Below, piece after piece: positions 41,401-53,250 of a stretch of DNA of 64,000 bases. Location: contig OX463814.1 in NCBI GenBank assembly GCA_949825045.1, positions 33,932,383 through 33,996,382 on the forward strand. Reading direction: 5' to 3'. This DNA comes from Argyresthia goedartella. Taxonomy: Eukaryota > Arthropoda > Insecta > Lepidoptera > Argyresthiidae. Under the pieces are notes generated by a model. It ran no database searches. It saw only the letters and a list, made by a program, of their open reading frames with translations, and was not told the DNA's origin. Position 1 is the stretch's first letter; every line of letters starts with the position of its first letter. A program made the translations under genes and the position numbers.

Positions 41401-43712
41401 AGTTAGCGGCCGACGAAAGAGATAATTACCCAGAAGCAGCACAAGTCGTCGAAAACAGCTTTTATATGGACGATTTACTCCACGGCAGTCACTCACTGGA
41501 ATCAGCGCAAAAATTGAAACAAGATTTACTCGAGTTGATGAAATCGGGAGGCTGTAATCTGAGAAAGTGGAGCTCTAATTATCAAGAATTACTACTGGGA
41601 CAAGAGCAGCAAGATCAAGAACAATACAGTTTTAAGCAGATGGCGTCCACAAAAACGCTCGGGCTTTACTGGAACCCCAATCAGGATATGTTTACATTCC
41701 AAACAAGAATACATAATGATGAGAAAGAGACGAAATCTGATACAAAAAGAAGTCTTCTGTCAGATATTTCGAAACAGTTTGACCCACTGGGTTGGTTGAC
41801 TCCACTCACGACTTCAATGAAGGTGCTGTTTCAAGACGTCTGGAAGTCAAACATAGCATGGGATGACAAGCTCCCCGAAAACATCGCCTTGGCATGGCAT
41901 AAAATCAAGGGCGATATAAAAAACATTAACCAAGTAAAAGTAAAACGTTGGCTCGGCTCAAACGAAACATGCGCGATCAAGTTACACGGATTTTGCGACG
42001 CCTCGCTAAAAGCTTATGCCTGCGTCATTTACAGCAAAATTGTGAAACAGGGACAACAAGCAGAAATCAATCTAGTTGTCGGTAAATCAAGACTTGTGCC
42101 GTGCAACAAAGAAATTTCATTACCACGACTCGAACTTAGTGGAGCACTCCTCCTCTCAAAGCTGATAAAAACTGTCAAACAAGCGCTTTCGTCATACCAA
42201 GACATAAAGGTTTATGGATGGACTGATTCGACCGCAGTTTTGGGGTGGCTACAAGGCAATCCCGACCGCTGGAAGCCGTTCGTCACTAACAGAGTTCGAG
42301 AAATCACGACAATAATGCCACCGGACAGCTGGCATTACGTAAAGTCAGCAGAAAACCCTTCGGATTCCGCAAGCCGGGGGATAACAGCAAGCCAACTGAT
42401 AGATCATCCTTTGTGGTGGCAAGGACCACACTGGTTGCCCACTTACAAAGCCAATGTCAAACAACCTGTATACACGACAAAGGAAGAAGAAATACGGACT
42501 AAGCAAGTCAACGTGGTAACTCAAAGCCCACTATCAAGCATAATCAAAGATCTGTTAGACAAGAACAGCTCTTTCAAAAAAGTCGTACGAGTATTAGCAT
42601 GGGTACGCCGCTTCATCACGAAAAAACAAGACAAGAAAAGCACATCATGGTTAACAGTATCAGAAATACGCAATGCAAAAGAATGCTTGGTAAAATATGC
42701 ACAAGCTGAAGATTTCCTGAAAGAAATACAAGAGCTGAAAGAAGGAAAACAAGTTTCTTCAAAAAGCAAGATATGCACCCTTAACCCTTTCTTGGATGAA
42801 AATCAAATTCTCCGAGTCGGGGGGAGACTATTGCATGCTCACATTAGCCCCGAAATGAAAAATCCTGCCATTTTAGCACAGAGCCATCGCGTTACCGAGC
42901 TAATTATAAATCATGCGCATGAGCTCACGTTACACGGCGGCGCCAGAGTGACTTTAGCATTTACGCGACAAAAATACTGGATTTTGAGTGGCAACAGGAC
43001 CACCAAAAAATACATACGCCAATGTGTGAAATGCAAAAAACAAAAACCAAACATGAATAAACAGATCATGGGACAGTTGCCCGAGCCAAGAGTGAATCCT
43101 TCTCGCCCCTTCAAGCACACCGGCGTAGACTTCACCGGGCATGTCCTTTTGAAGGCCAACAAGGGTCGGGGAATCAAGACCTCAAAAGGATATGTAGCTG
43201 TGTTCGTGTGCATGACCACGAAAGCCACCCACTTAGAGCTGGTATCAGACCTGTCCACATCCTCATTCATCGCAGCGCTCCGCAGAATGGCCGCACGGAG
43301 AGGAAAGCCAGATCATATTTACTGTGACAATGCCACCAACTTCATCGGAGCAAGCCGAACATTACATGAAGAATATCAAGAGATCCAACAAGTATTCAAC
43401 GAAGATCTACAAAAAGAATTAACCGACATGGAAATCAAGTTCCACTTCAACGCACCTTCTTGGCCATCAGCAGGAGGCCTGTGGGAAGCTGCTGTAAAAA
43501 GCTTCAAGTTTCACCTTAAAAGGGTCCTCGGAGAACAGAAGCTTACATATGAAGAGTTCTCGACCCTGCTCTCCCAGACAGAAGCGTGTCTAAACTCCAG
43601 GCCATTGTGCGCTTTATCAGAAGATCCTGAAGATCTCAATTATCTAACACCTTCTCATTTTCTCACAAACGGCCCCACATTGACACTGGTCGAAACAGAA
43701 AGAGATTTGTGA
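38441..43712 (+). pseudogene. BEL/Pao gag-pol, one stop and one 5' frame break
   Basis: A 1,732-codon frame runs from 38,514 (TTG; the nearest upstream ATG, 38,441, is in another frame, so a small indel probably lies in the A-run near 38,505). Residues numbered from 38,514: gag-type region 1-430; Cys-rich knuckles from Cys442; pepsin-like protease with Asp583 (LVDQGSQ); RT with Asp908 and YMDD 984-987; RNase H with Asp1162 and Asp1238; integrase with an HHCC-type finger (HELTLHGG, CVKCKK) and Asp1539, Asp1605, Glu1658. A TGA at 43,710-43,712 then interrupts the integrase C-terminus; the same frame goes on beyond it. These enzymes copy and insert the element's DNA. Confidence 0.92.
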
Positions 43713-45092
43713 ACACGCTGGCAACTCACACAAAAAATCCTACAAGATATCTGGAAACGCTGGCGCGCGGAATACTTGTCCCAGCTGACAGCAAGGTCAA
43801 AATGGAGGCAACCCCACAAAAATATCAGCATCAACGACGTAGTCCTCGTCCACAACGACAACTTGCCGCCAGGCAAGTGGATCATGGGCAGAGTAATTGA
43901 TCTTCATCCCGGACAAGATGAATATGTTCGCGTTGTAACACTGAAAACGAAGAGCGGTTTTATGCGGCGACCCGTAATCAAGCTATCAATACTTACCGGC
44001 CATGAAGATGAACCTACAAACACCGTGAACAAAACAGTATGCGATGAGCAAGAAAATCCCGCAAGCAAGCCGCGGCAAACAAGAAAAAACAAGATTTCCT
44101 GTCTAACAACATTATTTACTGCACTAATGTTGTTCATAAGCATCATATCAAGTTCCGAATGCAGTCTCAATGTCACCAAGTTCAGAGAAAATCAAGGATT
44201 GTATTTTGACAAAGTAGCGGACATGTCACTTATCAAAGACGAATGGAAACTTGTTGTCTACTACCAAATGCAACCATATTGGCAAGGAAATAAAGCCCTG
44301 AGCAAGTACATCAACACATTAGAAAAGGCGTATCTCACAATGCGAGAACAAGACCATTGTAACGCTATACTATTGCAATTACGTCACGGGTACAACGAAC
44401 TCCAATACTACAATCAAATATTGCAGCATCAGCACGGTAGCGAGCAGTCTACACGCCAGACAACAAGGCGCCGGCGACGCGGTCTTATCAACGGGGTGGG
44501 ATATCTCGCGAACAGTCTATTTGGGGTATTAGACGAGAGATTCGCGGAGCAGTACGAAAGTGACATCAACAAACTTCAATCTAATGAGAATCACCTCATA
44601 CACCTGTGGAAGAACCAAACATCAATAATAGAATCCGAAAACAATATTCTGAAACGGACAGAATTTATCATGAACCAACAGTATAAAACAATGCAACAAC
44701 ACCTCATATCATTAGAGGAAACAATTGATCACTTGAAAAACACCGCGGAAACGAATAACAACCTAAATGACTTCGCAATTGGATCCATCCTAGCAAGCAA
44801 CGTACTCAACAACTTAAAAAACCTACAAAATACGTTGTTGGAAACAGTCACCGACACGTATCAGGGACGTTTCAACTTACATCTGCTGACACCGGAACAA
44901 CTTATCAACCAATTGAGTACTATATCAAGCAAGTTGCCCAGAGAAGTATCCCTACCAGTGGAAAATATTCATTCGGATTTAAGAAGACTCTACAATCTTA
45001 TTAAAGTCAAGACAAGGATAACTCAAGAAATCCTCCTGTTTGAGATCAGGATACCTCTCATCGACAGAGAAGTTTACGAAATTCTAAAATAA
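43713..45092 (+). pseudogene. BEL/Pao integrase C-terminus and envelope-like N-terminal part
   Basis: This segment follows the TGA in the same frame as pol. The first ~100 codons finish the integrase (PPGKWIMGRVIDLHPG). Without a stop the frame passes into an envelope-like region: a hydrophobic stretch near 44,100-44,150 (signal-like), then a run of arginines at about 44,466-44,481 that resembles a furin site, followed by a hydrophobic GLINGVGYLANSLFGV segment and long coiled-coil-like helices. This layout resembles baculovirus F-type proteins known from insect retroelements. A TAA at 45,090-45,092 ends the frame early. Confidence 0.75.
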
Positions 45093-46012
45093 TTCCGATA
45101 CCTAAACAACAAGAAAACAAGATCATCAGTATCGTTCCAGTGTCAGATTACGTCGCTATGAGCTTGAGAAAAGATACCTTCATACCAATGAGCGAGTTAG
45201 ACGTCCGAAGTTGCGTCTCGCACTTGGAAACATACTATGGTTATAGTAAAAAACCAGAGTTTCAGATGAAAAATGATAAAAATTTGTGCGAGTTGGAGAA
45301 ACAAGAATGCAAAACAACAATCAGTCAATGTAAAAATAAATGGCAAGACAGCTACGCTATGAACACGTATGTTTACTTTTGTTGCGAGAAATGCCAAGTT
45401 CGCGCAATGTGCTCGGATAAGGTTACCACTCACAAGCTGACAAGTACTGGGTTAATAAATATAGGTCATGGTTGTCTAATCAAGACTGACACCTTTACCA
45501 TTTATCCTCACAAACCTCATACAAGCGAGGTCCGACTGTCACCGAGTCTGTATACACCCACTATATCTCCAATCAACCACATCATCAATCTGACCATCCC
45601 AAGAATAGAAATATCAAATAAGATGGAGTTAGATATTTTACAAGAAACCGCAGCTATACAAGATAAGATTGGATATTTGAAAGAACAAGAATCATTACCA
45701 GAAAATGTAACCTATCATGACGTCCACCATTATGTCATGATCTATGCAGTAGTGTGTGTGATAATGATCGCAGGAGTAATCATGATGATCCGACATATAA
45801 GACAAAAAAGCAAACCAAACAACCGAAACCCGGAAAGCAGCGAGTCACAGATAGATAGAAACGCAACGACTGCACCCAAGTCCAGACAGGCAATAGCGCC
45901 CCCACTTGGATATCAGAGCAAGAACGCAAGGGAAGTCAGTACATCAAATAAATCCACCAGTCCCGTATTACGAAAGTTCAGTGACATTATGTTCAGTGAA
46001 GACTGTGTGTGA
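45093..46012 (+). pseudogene. BEL/Pao envelope-like C-terminal part
   Basis: The envelope-like gene goes on in another frame (open at 45,140-46,012), so one base is lost or gained near 45,085-45,100. The segment has many Cys (CELEKQECKTTISQC, CCEKCQ), then a membrane anchor (YAVVCVIMIAGVIMMI, about 45,735-45,795) and a basic cytoplasmic tail. It ends with TGA at 46,010-46,012, 94 bp before the 3' LTR. With the N-terminal part it would make a type I membrane glycoprotein; in this copy it is broken. Confidence 0.7.
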
Positions 46013-46105
46013 TTTTTAGTTTATTTAAGTACTTATTTTTAGTTTTAACATGCTATGTAACAATTCATGTATCATTTATTTTGTTTATTTTCTCCCTCGG
46101 GAATA

Positions 46106-46298
46106 TGTACGATTTAGCAATCGCACAATGTGCACACTCTGCCAATTTACCTAACAAGTCAGTGTCACGATATAACAAGGTGGAGTGCGCTCGTGTGCAT
46201 TAGCGCAATTAAATCAATTTACGTAAATCGGCCGTTTTACTAAACAATCATCATCAATATATCAACAAAAGCTGTAGTGTCTACCAAGAGATCCTACA
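46106..46298 (+). repeat. 3' LTR of the BEL/Pao element
   Basis: 193 bp, identical to the 5' LTR except one base. Confidence 0.95.
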
Positions 46299-46311
46299 GA
46301 AGCAAAGGTAT

Positions 46312-46971
46312 TTAGTTTTGTTTGTGTTTAGGGTGAGCAGGTTTTGAGAGCCAGTTAGATATTCCTGATAGTCCATTTATGGTTTTTGAGAAAGTGTCTT
46401 TCCAAGATTTATCACTGAATATTAGAGCTGCATCATCGGCATAGCATATTATTTCGGCTGAGACAGAGGTTGGGAGACTGGTTCCTATGTCGTTAATATA
46501 AACAATAAATAAGGTAGGACCTAAGATGCTGCCCTGTGGGACTCCGTAATTTATAGGCATTGGGTCACTGTATAAATTTCCAATTTTCGTCATTTGTTTT
46601 CTGTCTGTAAGATAGTTGCTGAACCAGTCAAGTGCTACACCCCTAATGCCCAGGTTTTCAAGTTTTTGTAATAGAATCGGTATAGAAACGGTATCAAAGG
46701 CTTTAGCAAGATCCAGGAAAACGCCGATCGAACAGTGCCCTTTGTCAAGCTGGGAAGATACCGAGTTTAAGAGTAGGGTTATTGCGTCTTCGGTTGATTT
46801 TCCCTGTCTGAACCCAAATTGGTTTGATGATAGTAAATTGTTCGATTCTAAGTAATTAATGAGGCGTTTGTTAGTATTTTTTTCAAGTAATTTTGAGAAT
46901 ACCGCAAGTAGAGAGATTGGTCTATAGTTACTAGGGTTGCATTTGTTGCTAGCTTTAGCTAGCCAGGTCAT
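46312..46971 (-). pseudogene. LINE D reverse transcriptase
   Basis: A 219-codon frame: SNYRPISLLAVFSKLLEK, NQFGFRQGKSTEDAI, GVFLDLAKAFDTVSI, NYGVPQGSILGPTLF and the catalytic CYADDAALIF. An indel in an A-run near 46,345 ends this frame early just before the BEL insertion. Upstream, the frame overlaps the endonuclease frame by 17 bp, another break. Confidence 0.85.
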
Positions 46972-47764
46972 TTGCTACCTCGTTATAGTAAGTTTTAGAT
47001 ATCTGTCTTTTGGGTGAGTTAATAGTTTGATTCGTATTTATAGCGACCATTGCGAGGTCGTGATCTGTAACTGACGTTTTGCAGACTACGGCTATGGTTT
47101 TATTTTTAGTTTTTAGGAAAATATGGTCTATGCAGGATTTATCTCTAGTGGGTATGGTAACGGCAGGGAGAAAACCGTGTTCTGCAGTTAGGCAAAGATA
47201 GTCTGTCTTACGGGTATCGGTGGAGTCTGTGAGGATATTTATGTTAATATCGCCTGCTATGATTGTGTTGTTACTGTGTTTTAGTGTCTTGAGAATATTG
47301 TCCATTGAAACTAGAAAATTTCCTATATTATGTACGGAGGGAGATCTATATAGAGCTATTATTTTAAAACTGTTCGGTAAGCTAATCAGAAGACAGTTTG
47401 CGTCAACAAATTCTGGTTCGGAAACCGTAGCGATCCAGGTTTCTTTGATATAAACAATGACGCCTCCGTTTTGGTTGGTGTACTTGGTAGTGTGATAATG
47501 TGTATATCCATAAATTTTTCTAATGAGTGGAGAGTGGTCAAGGAAGCATTCCGTCAGAATGATAACATCGTAGTTGAGGTCTAGACGATGAAGCAAAGTT
47601 AGGAAACTGTCGAAATTGCAGTTATGGCTTCTGATGTTAAATGTTGCAATTTTCAGATTATAGGAATTTACCAACACGTTTTTACAGAGTTCAGCTGATT
47701 CAACTGCGTGACTTGGGATGGCTAATGAAATATCGATATCGCTTGCAATATTCATGTTGGCCAT
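46955..47764 (-). pseudogene. LINE D endonuclease
   Basis: A 269-codon frame with an apurinic-type endonuclease: IATFNIRSHN at the start (Asn), VIILTECFL (metal-binding Glu), IIALYRSPS, TIIAGDININIL (Asp/Asn) and VTDHDLA (Asp-His). All expected blocks are visible. It ends in the linker where the frame shifts into the RT. The start ATG at 47,764 is preceded closely by the end of ORF1. Confidence 0.85.
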
Positions 47765-48136
47765 TTTTGTAGTTGAATTAAAGAGTGTGTGTTGTTTGGG
47801 TTGTATAAGTCACGTATGGCGCAGCAAGATATCGTGTTAGCGGAAGATTTGTATTTATTACGTTTGTCTACATTATAATCATAGTAATATGAGTAATAAA
47901 AATAATATTTTATACAGTAGATATACACGTGGGTAGATAAATATATGAAATAAATAATGTTTGACACATTGCAGCTAGTGAGACTGGAAACAACAATAAC
48001 AAATGTGGAAAAAGACTCACTCATTTTCAAAGACTTAAAATTAATGTTAATAGTAGTTTTTTCTGGTAGAAAATAATATATCAGGAACTTTAATAATATC
48101 GTCAGGCACACTGCACTGAGAGGACGTATTAGAGAG

Positions 48137-49161
48137 CTAAGTGGACTGCGAGGCTTTATTTCGTGAGTATCTGGCGGAGAATTTTGGAATGGTGTAGTTT
48201 GTATTTGCTGAGGCTGTTGGGGCTGTAGGGTAAATGTCCGGAAGGTCTGGGCCCATGAGGCGGTCAAGGTCATCGGGGTTGTGAATGAGTTGTGGCTTCT
48301 TCCCTTCTTTGCGAACTCGTATTTGGCCATTTTTGACCCAGGTATACCGGAAACCACTTTTTTTGGCTCTGAGTCTTGTTTCAAGAAAGAGCTTGCGGTT
48401 AGACTTCGTCAGACGCTCGTTGAAGTAAAGCGTGTTCGTCGCGCCTTGTAAGTCAATGTCTTTGGTGGTGAGTCCTCTTCTTTCACGCGTAGCATCGAGC
48501 ACCGAGTTTCTTTTTGAGTTTCTGAGAAAGCGTACCACCACGGGGCGAGGTTTTTTCAGTTTTCCGGCTGCGTCGTACTCTTCCTGTTTTGTTTTCCAAC
48601 ACGTGTAATCAGGTCTACTTCGTTTTCTTCGATAGTGACCCCAATCTTCACTGCTACGATAGAAACGATGTGGTGGAGACTTTCATTGTGGGTCTCATTG
48701 ATTCCAGAAATCTCCAGCTCGTTACGAACAGCGAACTGCTCCTGCTCGTTGATCCGCTCCCAGAGTCTAGTTGTGTCCTGGTCTGATGTGACTGTTTGTT
48801 CACGTAGGAGGGAGATTGTGTTATTTAAAACTGTTATTTGTTCCTCCTGGTTCCTCAGCTTCTCTGTGGGGACAGTGTATTCATCTGACCGGGCCTCCAG
48901 TCTTTGGATTCTTTCTTCCCAGGAGTTCACAGTTTTTGATAGGTTTTCCAGCTGCTCACTCACAGATACCTTAAAGTCCTTAATGTTTTTAGAGAGAGCA
49001 TCAAAATTTTTGTCCATATATGCCATCAGGCTCGTGGTGTCGAGTATGTCTGTATTCGGATGCGAAAGTTTGTCTTGTGGGCCGAAGGTTTTTTTGTTCC
49101 GTGTTCGTCGTACTTCGTGTACGTCCTGCTTACGTACGCCCGCCTCATCCGATTCCGCCAT
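48137..49161 (-). pseudogene. LINE D ORF1 (coiled coil and FP-like domain)
   Basis: Two frames. The first (49,161-48,556) has a basic start, a long coiled coil (LENLSKTVNSWEERIQRLEA) and RNELEISGINE with an RRM-like fold. The second (48,541-48,137) goes on with VVVRFLRNSKRNSVL and YFNERLTKSNRKLFLETRLR, the FP/C-terminal domain that insect LINE ORF1 proteins share with baculovirus FP25K. A frameshift at about 48,545-48,560 separates them. The protein would bind element RNA. Confidence 0.8.
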
Positions 49162-49165
49162 TTAG

Positions 49166-50339
49166 GAGTGTTCGCTGCGGTTTTTTTTTTCCATACTGGC
49201 AACACTGGGCGTTTTTTTTTTTATATTGCTGGCAACTCCAACCCTGACCTAAATAGTATATTGTTTGTATTAACACTATCAGATAATACATGCAGGGCCC
49301 TCTATTGGAAACTTAAGGTATCACTTTGAGTATTTTGTTTTGCGAAGAAAAATAATGACTTTATTAATTAGAATAGCTTTTTGACACGGATTTTTACGGT
49401 CTAAGTACTTTTTAAAGTACACACACAATTTTGAGGTAGGAAATTATGATGTAAAACACTGATATTTTGACACAGTTTGTTGTTGTTGTATTGGGTCAAT
49501 GACCTCTGAGCGTCTCACAGTTTTTACTTGTTTTCGTTATTAAGGAAGAGTTTATGCTGAAAATGTTCACGGAATCGATGGAAATACACGGGATGCAACA
49601 ATGCAATAGATTTCTGTTGGATTTGGCGTGACAAAAATGTCTTTGGAGGGTCCCCTGAAATTAAGTTTCATGTTTTTCATAATTTCACTGTTAATCACTT
49701 AAATCACTAATAATGGTAACTGCAAACACTTTTGTAGATGAGTTGACAACTGGGTAGCATTTTTACGTAGTTTTTGTGGTGAAACTAACAATAAAAATAT
49801 TATTTTTTTATTTTAAAAACAATAACACGTGAAAAACAAAACAAGGGGCGCGCGCGCCATCCCAGCGTCGCATGTTGTCTTTGGTGCGCTCCACGCGTGA
49901 TCTAAGCCGGTTCAAGGTTTTCCACAGCTGCCAGCCCAGGTTTTAGCCTGGAGGGAGTTGTTCCTCAGGTTTTCCCCATTAAGGGTTTATGTGGCTTTGT
50001 GTGGATTGCTCACAAAGCCTAAGCCTTGCGGAGGCAGGCATCTCTGCGAGAGGTTTTACTAGCTCCTGACCAAATAAAGGGTGGCGAGAGTTGCATTACT
50101 CAATACCCAATACTCAATATATTTATTGCATTCCATAAAATTGATGTTGCATAGGACTTTGTAAAAAAGGCATTGCAACAGAAGATAGGGAAACAAAGTT
50201 TGTTAATTTATAATGGCTTGTGTTTAAACGATTACCAAAAAATTCGAAAATTTACTACCAATAAATTTGAAATGACTGCCAAAATGGATGGATGTCCACC
50301 AAATTTTGTTTGGATAAATGATCACCAAACTTCTTTTTA
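49166..50339. other. Spacer, including LINE D leader
   Basis: The first ~90 bp (with CCATACTGGCAACACTGG and long T runs) is probably the 5' leader of LINE D. No gene after it. The stretch 49,845-50,110 (GGGGCGCGCGCGCCATCC...CAGGTTTTAGCCTGG) is GC-richer than its surroundings and contains short inverted repeats; it could be a LINE untranslated region. Confidence 0.4.
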
Positions 50340-50349
50340 AGTTTTGTGA

Positions 50350-50500
50350 ACTTAAGTTTATATTTTAAGTATTTTTTGTTGTTCTTACATGTTCAACCTA
50401 ACACGAAGGATAAAGGGGATAAACTCACCCCCTTTACTCTTCACCTAAGCTACCGCAGTATTTTGCCCTGATATTTTCTGCAACTTTTGGTGGTCATTTA
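50350..50500 (+). repeat. Repeat X, copy 1 (inverted copy at 58,925-59,050)
   Basis: Contains TTACATGTTCAACCTAACA, AAGGATAAAGGGG and CACCTAAGCTACCGCAGTAT. The same blocks, inverted, lie at 58,925-59,050. Confidence 0.85.
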
Positions 50501-50724
50501 GCCATTTTGGGTAGGAAAAAAATATTTTGGTGGTCATTATATTTGTTGCCATTTATAATTAAGTATAATATTTACTAAAATACAATGGAAAGTAAATATC
50601 GGTCATGAAAAATTATCCTAGAAGTGAATTTATTGTCTATTTAAATTTGTCATTTAGGTACTCACTGTATTTTATGAATTATTGTATAACATTTGTGTTA
50701 ATGTATGTATATGGTAGTTTATGT

Positions 50725-50960
50725 GACTGCTACATAATGGAGGGCATTAATACTCGAAAGTGGGTTTATGAAACGAGCCGAAGTAGTATTAGTAGTCGAC
50801 GTCGTAGATATGTAGAAAAATTACACATTATGGTCATAATGTGTAATTTTTCAGATAAGAAATGAGTTTTTACCAAGTAGTTTAACATTATGCTGATCGT
50901 AACGTGCAGTTTTTGTACGCAGTAAAGAGGGTTTATGATACATGTGTAGATAAAATATAT
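50725..50960 (+). repeat. Repeat Y, copy 1 (direct copy at 59,070-59,565)
   Basis: Starts TGACTGCTACATAATGGAGG, runs through GAAACGAGCCGAAG, the 38-bp palindrome at 50,815-50,852, and ends GTTTATGATACATGTGTAGA. The copy at 59,070 has the same blocks with about 270 bp more in the middle. Confidence 0.88.
50815..50852. repeat. Palindrome with 18-bp arms and 2-nt loop
   Basis: GAAAAATTACACATTATG, then GT, then the exact inverse. The same 38-bp palindrome lies at 59,426-59,463. Confidence 0.95.
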
Positions 50961-50971
50961 TATGATTTAGT

Positions 50972-51600
50972 TCATTTGATAATAGAGTTCCCCCTCTCGA
51001 ACATGGAGGCCACCCCACGGCGAACAGGAGGCGGGGCTATGCCAGCCAGGCGGTGCAGCATATCCGTGTGGGTAGGCTTCAGACATCCCGTGATTAGGCG
51101 GTAGGTCTCATTTAGCGCCACGTCCACCTCCTTGGAGTGCGGAGAGTTGTTCCACACTGGGGCAGCATACTCCGCCGCTGAGTAGCAGAGAGCCAAGGCA
51201 GTGGTTCTCAGTGTGTGCGGATGAGCGCCCCACGATGTGCCCGTAATGCGTCGCAACAGGTTGTTCCTCGTGAAGACTTTGAGCTTGCTCTTTTGGCAGT
51301 GACTTTTGAGCGATAGAGTGCGATCAAGCGTTACTCCCAGATACACCGGTTGAAAGTATGTTCCAGCTTATTGCCTTTGCCAAGTGATGTTCAGCTTCTC
51401 TGTTGCCTTGTGATTGTTGAGGTGGAATGCGCAGACCTGGGTCTGTGCTGGGTTTTTTTGCAGGTGTTTTTTTCTATAGAACACCGAGATACTTTCTAGG
51501 GCAGGTGTTAGATAGGCTTCCATGGTTTTAAATTTATTAGCTTGGGTTGCCAGTGCCAGATTATCCGCGAAGAGGAAATGTCGCAAGTTTTCGAAGATTG
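50972..51600 (-). pseudogene. LINE H: RT palm to C-terminal fragment
   Basis: Two frames: 51,586-51,368 with HFLFADNLALATQ (the palm; the second catalytic Asp is Asn here) and 51,346-50,972 with YLGVTLDRTLS, YSAAEYAAPVWNNSPH and ITGCLKPT...LAGIAPPPVRR. The latter is typical of a widespread insect LINE group. The rest is missing. The altered FADN and the frame break make it dead. Confidence 0.8.
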
Positions 51601-51938
51601 GCTGATCGTTGGAGTAGATTTATTTTATTTTATTTTATTTGGGATATCAACAGCATATTGATAAACAAATTACAAAGAACAAAGATACAAAATTAAAGCC
51701 AGTAACAGATATTCATAAAAATACAAGAGATAAATTTAAATTGAGAAACTTAAACAGATAGAACAGTGTGCAAACTTAATAAATAAGATCTCTTACATGT
51801 ATATAAAGTTAAGAGACAGGTATGTTTATTATGATGTTTATTTAAAGTTATATGTAGATTTATGTAAGATTTATGACGTGTGTATGTGAGTGTATGAATG
51901 AGTGTGAGAGGGTGTGTGCGTGCATGTGTGTGGTTTAC

Positions 51939-52726
51939 TTATTCCTCCTTGATATTGTGTATTTTTTTAATAATGTCCTGACGGAATTTCGCCTCAGACG
52001 ATGCAAACAGATCGAAATTGTTAAAAAGTTTATTAAATTGATTGGTAAGGCGAACCATTGTTGAATTTTGAGCATAACTGGTATGCGTGAGGGGGATAGC
52101 AAAAAGCCTTTTGGAAGTTTGACGAGTACGGCGCGATGGGACACAGAAAGATAGTTCAGAGAGAAGGTGAAGAATCAAGGCGGCCCGACAGAATATCATG
52201 GAGTAACATCATATCAAGCAAAATTCTGCGATCCTTAAGACAGATGAGGTGATGCTGGTAACCAGACTCCTCGTAAGAGCGCCCAAGAGTGTGAGACCTG
52301 AAATTCAGGTGCTTTATAAATTTTGATTGAATAAGCTCAATGCGTTGAATGTACGTAATGTAGTTTGGAGACCATATACATGAAGCGTATTTCAAAATGC
52401 TCCTAACGTAAGCATAATAGGTATATCTGTTTTATACAACCCAGGTCGCTAAACGGTTTGCAGATTCTCAGAACAAAACCCATGTTTCAAAACGCACGGG
52501 CCGTGATGTGCTCAATGTGTTTTTCAAATGATAGTTTACTATCTAGAATGACACCAAGATCGCGGATAGTATTGACGCGGGCTAATTGCTTGTTGTTAAT
52601 GGAGTAGTCATATATAATAGGGGCGGGACTTCTAGTGAACGAGATTTGGACGCATTTACTAATATTCACAGAGATCCTATTCTTTACACCTGCCTTGCTC
52701 GTAAAGACCAACTTACTTACGTTCAA
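51939..52726 (-). pseudogene. LINE F RT thumb and C-terminus
   Basis: Three frames: 52,726-52,487 (VNTIRDLGVILDSKLSFEKH), 52,395-52,156 (YASCIWSPNYITYIQRIELI, the IW.P block) and 52,199-51,939 (RRTRQTSKRLFAIPL, then FNNFDLFASSEAKFRQDI). Together these give the thumb and C-terminal part of a Jockey-type RT. The first stretch directly follows the unrelated insert. Several shifts show it is inactive. Confidence 0.75.
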
Positions 52727-52734
52727 AGAGTGAA

Positions 52735-53250
52735 TGTAAGTTAGTCTTTACGTCATTCATTCATTGTCTGCATTAAAAACTACGTTCCATTTTCAAATTA
52801 CTTTGCAGAACAAGCAATGCTTGATATGTAATGGATTTTCATACAACTTTACAGTTCAAGCTATGCAAACCTCCTTGGTCAAAAACTCAACCAATACAAA
52901 AAAAAAAAAAATTGGCGGTAATTCAATCGATATTATTTGAAGTTTGATAAAGTTTATCTCAAATTAATTACCTAATTAAAATGTCAAGTGATGAAGTGGA
53001 TATGGAAGCTGAGAATGTAATCGACAACCTTTTGCCAATGTTTTATTTTATTTGTTGTGTTTTATTTTCCTCGCAAGAAAGGTGTAAAATAAAATACTTC
53101 TCTCGGGTTGTAAGTAGCTATTGCACCCTCGAACTATATCCGCCCTTGCTCGCTTCGCTCGCTCGGGCGTCTAAATATCTCGGGTGCACTCGATCCTTAG
53201 AGCCCTTTGCGAGCGAAGCTCGCACGGGCACCAAATTGCATCTCGTTCCG
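52735..53250. other. Insertion within LINE F
   Basis: About 500 bp of non-LINE sequence that interrupts the RT. It has a short plus-strand frame at 52,981 (MSSDEVDMEAENVIDNLLP) that resembles the start of tyrosine-recombinase-type (Crypton-like) proteins but stops making sense after 19 residues, and a CGAG-rich palindrome at 53,140-53,165 and 53,205-53,225. At its left edge a ~20-bp block (GTAAAGACCAACTTAC) is inverted (52,703-52,754). Confidence 0.4.

Larger units (their letters stand above)
37913..46303 (+). mobile_element. BEL/Pao LTR retroelement with envelope-like gene
   Basis: Body 37,918-46,298 (8,381 bp) with 193-bp LTRs that differ at one base, TGT...CA ends, and GAAGC duplicated at both sides (37,913-37,917 and 46,299-46,303). 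Five bases is the usual target duplication of BEL/Pao elements. Order inside: primer site, gag, protease, reverse transcriptase, RNase H, integrase, envelope-like part. A stop codon and at least two single-base indels interrupt the coding region, so this copy is not fully intact, although its LTRs indicate a recent arrival. Confidence 0.95.
46304..49165 (-). mobile_element. LINE D, 5' piece (ORF1, endonuclease, RT)
   Basis: Minus-strand Jockey/CR1-type LINE, interrupted at 46,299-46,303 by the BEL element; its 3' piece is at 37,631-37,917. Unlike most copies here it keeps ORF1 and some 5' leader (to about 49,250), so it was nearly full length at its 5' end. It has several frame breaks. Confidence 0.85.

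Noticed and set aside
48635..49165. 176-codon plus-strand frame
   Set aside because: It lies opposite LINE D ORF1 and reflects its composition.
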